Assembly: GCA_037157565.1 (NCBI GenBank)
Contig: JAZHRO010000062.1
Location: forward strand, 868,001 to 932,000
Length of the DNA: 64,000 nucleotides
Direction: 5' to 3'
Source: Thalassia testudinum
Taxonomy: Eukaryota > Streptophyta > Magnoliopsida > Alismatales > Hydrocharitaceae
This document shows positions 58,174 through 64,000 of this stretch, in pieces (positions within the stretch are counted from its first letter, which is position 1; each line of letters starts with the position of its first letter). The position numbers and the translations under genes were made by a program. Under the pieces are notes generated by a model. It made no database searches. It was not told the DNA's origin and saw only the letters and a program-made list of their open reading frames with translations.

Positions 58174-58966
58174 TAAGGCAGTGCAGAAGCTTTGGCCTTC
58201 CATCAGCTTCTTATGCTTGTGCCAGTTCTCTTCCGAGGCTATTGATGTGGACCCTCTCAACAATGTCAACAACCTACATGTAGGGAGCCCCTCCTTACTC
58301 TTAAGATTCTCCTCTTCATGGCTATGCTCCAATGCCCCTTTAAGCTCCTCCCAAATTGATACTGCAACATCATGTCCCACCTTGGTCTCTTTCACCATAG
58401 TCAATGGACCCTGAACTTCAAGTACAACCGCCTTAGTACTCCCTAAACTTCAATGGTAGTGGCTAGAACATCAACGACACGACTCAATGCTATTGTCTTC
58501 TTCGATCAAGCAAAATCCTAGATCGTTGGTGCCTCTTAGTGTACACCAAACTATTCATTGAAGATGTTTTCTTTGATATTGTGCATTGCGATGATTTTCC
58601 ATCTTGCCTCCCCCCCTTCCACCAGCCCCTTGCTTAAGTGGACGTAGCAACCGACAGTGATGGTCATGCAAGAGGAACTCGCTCCTCTACATTTCTACAC
58701 CTCTTCCATTGCTCCCCTATCAAGAGGTACTCCTTCCACTCCTATTCCTTTTCCCCTTTCATTTGTTCACATAGGTGTGTGCTAGTGGTGGTGGTGTCTA
58801 TGCAGGCAAGTACTATGTTTGTAGCATAGTAGTTAAGGTGATGGGTGTGGGCGGGAGTGGGAGCGATAGTGGTGTTCTGGTGGTGACATTGGTTGTGGCG
58901 ATGGTAGTTCTAGTGGTGGTGTTTAGTGTCATTATGGGGACAACGGTGTTGGAGTTGTTGTAAGGA
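58174..58966. other. Unassigned sequence with a minus-strand ORF fragment
   Basis: The minus frame at 58174-58414 gives GPLTMVKETKVGHDVAVSIWEELKG and continues in an ordinary-looking mixed composition to about 58174, where the E LTR cuts it. It could be part of a gene or of another element's gag; it was not recognised. From 58640 to 58966 the sequence is GT-rich with ggtggt runs and no believable gene. The E insertion site is the only context. Confidence 0.3.
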
Positions 58967-58968
58967 TG

Positions 58969-60130
58969 TGATCATATCACATCATTGAAAATGAATCTCA
59001 TACTGGAGTGTAAAAAGCGAAATTATAGTTTAACCACTGTAGTGTGACCGCCAAGTACACATTTTTTCATTTAAAAATATAATGGAACTAACGTAGGGTA
59101 AGTCCTGGTCATTTTATCCACAGGGAGGCTACACGCCTTTTCATTTGATTAGATTGATTTGTTTTGAATTGATGAGTGTTTGATCTTGTTTTCTCGCATT
59201 TTTTTATGTTTTCCTTTTTCTAATTTTTTTACATTTTCAAATAAATGACACAACCCTAAACCTACAAGATTACAAGTTTATGCATCAAAACCTCTCCAAT
59301 CTCATTGTTTTCATGCAAAACATATGTAATGTCATGAAATATATAAAACGTGAATGTGTATTTTGAATTAGCATGACTTCAATGACTTCTACACTATTTA
59401 GCACACTAAGAAAACTGTATGCAAGGTGATGTGGAGATGGGAGTGCCATAAATCTTTTTGTATTTTTTTGTTTTTCTATTTTTTTTACTTTTGTTTTTAT
59501 TTGAATCTCAAGTAATCTAATTAAGTGAAATTCTAGCAAAACTAACCTAACTATGCAATGACCAAAACAAAACTAACCTAAATTAGACTAGGGTTCCTGG
59601 GGGGGTGTGGTGGTGATGATGATGTGGTGGTGGACAGCCACCCTTTGGCGGTGGTGGTGGTGCGTGTGGTGATGGTGATGGTGATGATTTTGGTGTACGA
59701 AGCGAACACATGACAAAATCGTAACTAGAAAAAGGAATCAAATATCAAAAAAACATTGCATTAATCATTGAATAATTAAAAGGACATAAACATGTTGCAT
59801 ACAAGAAAACATCTAATCAATAAAATAATAGCTAGCTAGCAACAAGAACATAAAAAAAAAGATAAAATTAGCTATAAGAAAGACCATCATGCCTGGAGTG
59901 CCGTTCAGCTATCGACTTTTGGGTGGTGGTTGTGGCTAGGCCCTGATGTCAAGGATCACCTACATGCCAACAAGATGAAGAACACACCAAGAGGTTATGG
60001 AGGAGCCTTGGCATGTTCAAGAGGGAGAGGGGGGCATGCAAGGGAAGAAAAACCCTAATGTTCAAATGTAAACTAGCACTTCAAACCCTAATGTTGAAAA
60101 CCCTAATTAGCTCTATTCCAAGTCCAATTT
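58969..60130 (-). mobile_element. LTR-like segment, minus orientation, borders uncertain
   Basis: The left end TGATCATATCACATC and the stretch to 59140 (accgccaagtacac ... ccacagggaggc) have the form of an LTR 3' end seen elsewhere. A TG/GA-rich block (59596-59690) and a purine-rich stretch (59990-60050) follow. No right border or duplication was found. Confidence 0.4.
59596..59690. repeat. Imperfect (GGT/GAT)n simple repeat
   Basis: About 95 bases built from gtg, gat and ggt triplets with interruptions; it lies within the LTR-like segment at 58969-60130. Confidence 0.7.
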
Positions 60131-60550
60131 GATCTTAAAATGTTCACCTTAGGCTCCAAGAAAGAAGTGTGTTAGCCCAAAGTGATTTAGGAATTAAGTG
60201 TAGTCCCTAATAGGTATAAGCAATCAAGGTAGGGAATCTCTAAACAGAATCGTCTCAAGCTTCAATTAGATATGAAAATTTTTCGCAAATCAAGAAACTT
60301 GCCTCTTTAATGATAATTACTATGAAAATAAGGCAGGTAGTTCCTAATTGATTTGTTTCCTTTTTTATCTTCCCAAGATTAGAAGGTTGATTAGGGAAGA
60401 TAAGAGAATTTACCTGCCCTGGGAGTGGTTGAATTGTGTGGAAGATCCCCTCGTGAGATACCTCGCAAAAATCACAAGAAACAAACAGGGCAAGTTAGTA
60501 CTCAGATATAATCAAATAGAACAAAGAATAGTGGTGAATTGCACGTTGCT
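60131..60550 (-). other. Leader remnant of the L5 element
   Basis: AT-rich non-coding DNA left of the primer site at 60551. It would be the 5' leader of the element to which L5 belongs; no gag was found further left, so that element is truncated. Confidence 0.4.
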
Positions 60551-60567
60551 CGCCAGCAACGGTGCCA
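60551..60567 (-). other. Primer-binding site, tRNA-Asp type, of the L5 element
   Basis: The minus strand reads TGGCACCGTTGCTGGCG, the tRNA-Asp site with three changes, two of them transitions. It starts three bases from the LTR end at 60571. It shows that family F1 LTRs belong to tRNA-Asp-primed elements. Confidence 0.8.
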
Positions 60568-60609
60568 AAATATTAAGTCAAGCTAGATAGGAGGTTTATA
60601 ACCTCGAGT

Positions 60610-60726
60610 TTGAACACAGGGAGCAAGTATTGCTCAATCAAGAATGTTAACTCAATCAACAAATATAATTTATAACTCGAATATCAAGAACGAAGTCTAA
60701 GGTTGAACACAGGGAGCAAGTATTGC
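60610..60726 (-). repeat. Duplicated U5 segment in L5
   Basis: Two identical 24-base stretches lie 93 bases apart (60610-60633 and 60703-60726), each containing the gaacacagggag core that marks LTR ends in this window. They look like a local tandem duplication of the LTR end. Confidence 0.8.
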
Positions 60727-62323
60727 AATTCATGCGCTAATCGAGTTGAATATATAAATGAGCACAAGAAATAAACCAAATTCAAGATATTCAATGAATG
60801 AAAACCTATCATATTAACTATTCAATGAAATCCAATGTATCTCAAGAATATGAGAATAAAAAGAAGAGAGGATCAAAAACAATGGTGATTTGAATCACCA
60901 CTTATATCCTCCTTAAGTTAAGCATGCATCCAACTATCAATTATATCAAATAAAATAGCAGTAGCTTGAATGCTACAGTGATCGGATGTCTCTTTGGCAA
61001 ATCAGATGACTTAAATGTCGTTGTTATAGTATACGCACAAGCCTTTCTTCTTCTTCCTTCTCTTTTTCTTTAGATCTTCTCCTTCTTCTTCTTTCCTTCC
61101 TTGTCCTCTTATTTTTCTCGATCACAAGGGAACCAAGGCCCCAACGACTAAGTGTTGGAGATTTCATCTGAAGAGCAAAACCCCCTCTTCTCCACTCTTT
61201 CTCTCTTTCCTTCCTCTCCTCAGATAACCAATCAGCCAATCAGGTATTCAGGTATACGTAGTATCGGGTTCAGGATACCAGCAGTGGGTAGTAGCTGAGG
61301 AGTGATAGCTTAGGCGCGAGTACGGGTGAGCGGGTAAGGGACCTCACCCCGCGTGTCTTGAGGCAGTAAGGCCTATGCAGAAAAATAATTTATCTGTGTG
61401 CGATCACTCTTCCACGCCCGATGTGGGACTAAACCCCAAAGCCTCTTCTCGTGTGTGGCTGCAGTGAAGATGCCTCTAATTAGTGCAACAATTGAGGTCG
61501 TGATGCTCAATTGAAGACCTGGCGACCTACCTGGATCTACTCCGCGCTACCTGAAAGTGCGACCTAGGGCTTTCGTAGCTTGGAGCTTGAAGAACAAGGT
61601 GGTGGTAATGGTGGTGGAGCCGAAGTACGACGAACACCTGAAAGTAAAGAACACGGCCTCTCGGCCCAATTAAAAATGCTTAGGAGAATCACCAAACCAA
61701 GGCGAGTGTATGGGTGGTGGTTTTGTGGCGTGAGAGTGCGTGGATGAGGGTAGACGGTGACGGAGATGAAGGTGCGTAGGTGGGTTGTTTGGTGGGTGGT
61801 TTGGGTGGGCAAAAGGGAAAAATAAGGGAGGGGTTTGGTTCGGGTGGATGAGCCGAAGCTGTAGGAAATGTTGGCGAGGCATGTGGTGCAGTGTTGTGAC
61901 GGGAGAACCTCACTGGAGGTGCAACCAGAGAGAAGGAAGATGGCGGTGAACCGCGACATCGGGGCTTAAATCTAGGGATAAGGAGTCCTAAACTAACCTA
62001 TGAAACTAAAGGAAGCTAACTAACCTAAATCTAAGGGGCAAAAGGGACGGAGAGGCATCAACTTTGATTGGCCGGCACCGGAGAAGGGGAAATCTCCGAT
62101 GGGCGAACTGCGAGGAAAAGAGGGAGATGGCGTCTACTGGTACCACAAGACGCAGACGATCATGGGGAAGGAGAATCCACCCACTATTGTCTATGAGGGT
62201 GTATGAGGAAGGCGGTCGGAGGAAGCTCGCCGAAGCTACGTTGGAGAAAGGCTGGAGGTAGGGATTTAAAGAGGGTTTTGGCCCAAAACATTGCTAAGGA
62301 GGTAAGGAACTTGATCAGGGTTC

Positions 62324-62330
62324 TTTTATA
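62324..62330 (-). promoter_or_regulatory. TATA box of L5
   Basis: TATAAAA on the minus strand at the place matching the TATA boxes of L3 and L4. Confidence 0.55.
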
Positions 62331-63253
62331 GGCATTAGGAGGGTCTTCCAAGCTTGGAAACAAAGCTTGGAAGCTTGGGACTTACACACAAAAAGGAAAC
62401 CCTTGACTTCAAGTGATTCGCATGATCTTTTGGGAAAGAATCATGATCCAGGATTAGGTTTAGATTGTAGAGGATTCTCTCAGGAGTAGGCGTGAAATCA
62501 ATGAGATCTTCCTGATTGAAGGTCGGATGCTTGATGCGTTCACACAATCATGGCGGCAGGGACCTGGTGGTGAAGAAGATGACAAAGTTAGGGGATCCTT
62601 GTAATAGATTTTGAAAGCTAGGGGTGCATGTGTGAGAAAAAGAATCAGACTGGACTGAATTGCAAACTAGGTCAATATGATCTCTGATTGGGCCCAAATT
62701 TTGGTAAAAACCTAATTTGGACCCAATGAATCTAATGGTGGAGTTGGATTTTAATTTTACCAATTTTTATTGGGTAATTTGCATAGAAATCCAAATTAGG
62801 GTAACTTTCCGTCTGAGACTGTTTTAGGTCAAAATGGATTCCAATGGTCAAATCAAAGGTACCAAACCATATAGAATATTTTTTTATGATTTTTAGAAGG
62901 TTTAGGTAAATTTTATCCTTAACAGAACCTTAGTTATTTTAGCAGATCTATTTTTAGGGTTTCAGATGTCCATTAATTCTCGTAATGCGTGAAAACTCGT
63001 TTTTGTCTGCATGAACCCACTTATTAGACATTTATGACCATTTGACCTTTAATTAACCCCTAGGAAAACCTGTGGTTATTCTACATTTAGGATATTATGT
63101 TAAAACTGCAGTTTTACCCTTGTTTTAATGCATTTCTCTGAGAAAGGATATGCAGTGAATTACGGTCTTCTGGCGGTTATGTAGGAGCATTTATCAATGG
63201 ATTATGACTAATTAAAGCTAGATATGGCTGATGATGATGTTATCATCAGGAAC

Positions 63254-63536
63254 CCTCCTCCTTAACATGTGGATGAAAACCTTTTGGATGAACTTCTTCG
63301 CAAAACTCGAGGACGATGTTCGTCCTCCACCAATAGCATGATCTCTTGATGTTTAGGAGAACACAAGAGAAGAAAAATCTAGAAATCAAAAGTCTAACAT
63401 GCAAGTCATACTTCTAATGCAAACCTTTTTAGATGTTTAACAGGAGTGTTAGACTTCCAGAACAAGTTCTAGACTTCTCCTATGAAGTTTAGACATCCAA
63501 AATAGAGAATAAGGGAGGAAGTAGAAACTTTCTCTT

Positions 63537-63572
<36 letters not shown>

Positions 63573-64000
63573 GAAGGTGGAATTAATTGAATGATTAATT
63601 AGGCTGTTAGAATTTTCCTAAGGAGATATTTATAGGGATTCCCATGAATTCCTAATATGATGGGATCCATTGGAACTCCATCTAATGGATAGGATCAAAT
63701 CCTACTTGACTTTTGCACATTAAGCCCATAACTAATTATGGACTCTTTAGATTTAGTATCCGAACTTTATTTAATTGCTATCCAAACCTTTCGGATCAAC
63801 TCTAATCAAATTAGGCCCAATTAAATGTTAAATCAAATGTAATTTAACTCTTTAAATAACATTTGATGTATTCTACAAGTAGGAACTGATTGATACATAG
63901 TTAATAATGATAACTTGCCATTCATCGATGAAAATGGCTATGTAATCGATTAACCTTATGTTGCAGTATAGTTTCGCATAATCGCTTGAACAACAAAATT
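63254..64000. other. AT-rich sequence at the window end, possible LTR
   Basis: No coding frame. A (CT)14 microsatellite lies at 63539-63567, and a TATA-like atatttataggg lies at 63625-63636. It resembles a copia LTR centre in composition, but no terminus is visible and the sequence runs off the window. Confidence 0.3.
63539..63567. repeat. (CT)14 microsatellite
   Basis: An uninterrupted run of 14 CT dinucleotides and one further C. Confidence 0.97.

Larger units (their letters stand above)
60571..63248 (-). repeat. 5' LTR of family F1, copy L5
   Basis: A 2678-bp LTR from 63248 (TGATGATAACATCATC) to 60571 (GACTTAATA, decayed CA end). Its U3 (62640-63248) aligns with those of L2, L3 and L4 (aatctaatggtggagttggatttt near 62729). 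TATAAAA (minus) lies at 62324-62330. U5 carries an internal 24-base duplication (60610-60633 and 60703-60726). GGAAC (63249-63253) would be the target duplication; its partner is not seen. Confidence 0.85.

Noticed and set aside
1..64000. CRISPR array, bacterial operons, phage or plasmid functions
   Set aside because: No regularly spaced identical repeats, no Shine-Dalgarno-linked gene series; all recognisable proteins are plant retrotransposon proteins.

Overview
This is repetitive plant nuclear DNA. There is no bacterial-style gene packing, no rRNA or tRNA gene, and no convincing intact host gene. Almost the whole 64 kb can be read as long-terminal-repeat (LTR) retrotransposons inserted into one another. 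A flowering plant is the best guess: the Ty3/gypsy elements are primed by tRNA-Asp and look like the Athila lineage, and the Ty1/copia elements are primed by initiator tRNA-Met, one of them like the Sirevirus lineage. The species cannot be named. All coding regions are decayed by stops, frameshifts and lost catalytic residues. Names such as A1, D2 or F1 are local labels used only here.

Left block (1-24.4 kb). One minus-strand Athila-like element (A1) runs from its reverse transcriptase (cut at 2649) back to its 5' LTR at about 23.46 kb. It has been opened by later insertions: an F1-family LTR (L1) in the reverse transcriptase, a complete non-autonomous element (A2, 5802-16522, TSD GGAAG) in gag, and a solo LTR (F3, 17636-22684) in the leader. 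A2 itself holds a solo F1 LTR (L2, 8825-11706, TSD GTCCT). F3 itself holds another solo LTR (F4, 19461-22348, TSD ATTAC).

Middle block (24.4-40.2 kb). Poorly resolved LTR pieces lead into an F1 LTR (L3), which joins a plus-strand Athila-like pol (B). B carries a clean solo F1 LTR (L4, 29780-32570, TSD AATGT) inside its coding frame. B ends tail-to-tail against the minus-strand gag of element C, which has its own leader, primer-binding site and 5' LTR (37953-40206).

Right block (40.2-64 kb). A complete minus-strand Sirevirus-like copia element (D1, 40895-50982) sits in the gag of a second minus-strand copia (D2). The D2 5' LTR abuts a third, plus-strand copia (E). The RT of E is split by two LTR insertions, each with a perfect 5-bp duplication: 52416-55151 (TSD GTGTT), itself holding another LTR, and 55248-56752 (TSD ATTAT). 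E ends with a short LTR at 58028-58173. After an unassigned stretch comes a third family-F1 region (L5) with a tRNA-Asp-like primer site, then an AT-rich end.

Most LTRs are present without a partner, which fits heavy loss by LTR-LTR recombination. Premature stops fall mostly where one C-to-T change would make a stop, and LTR pairs differ mainly by transitions, as expected for methylated, silenced repeats.
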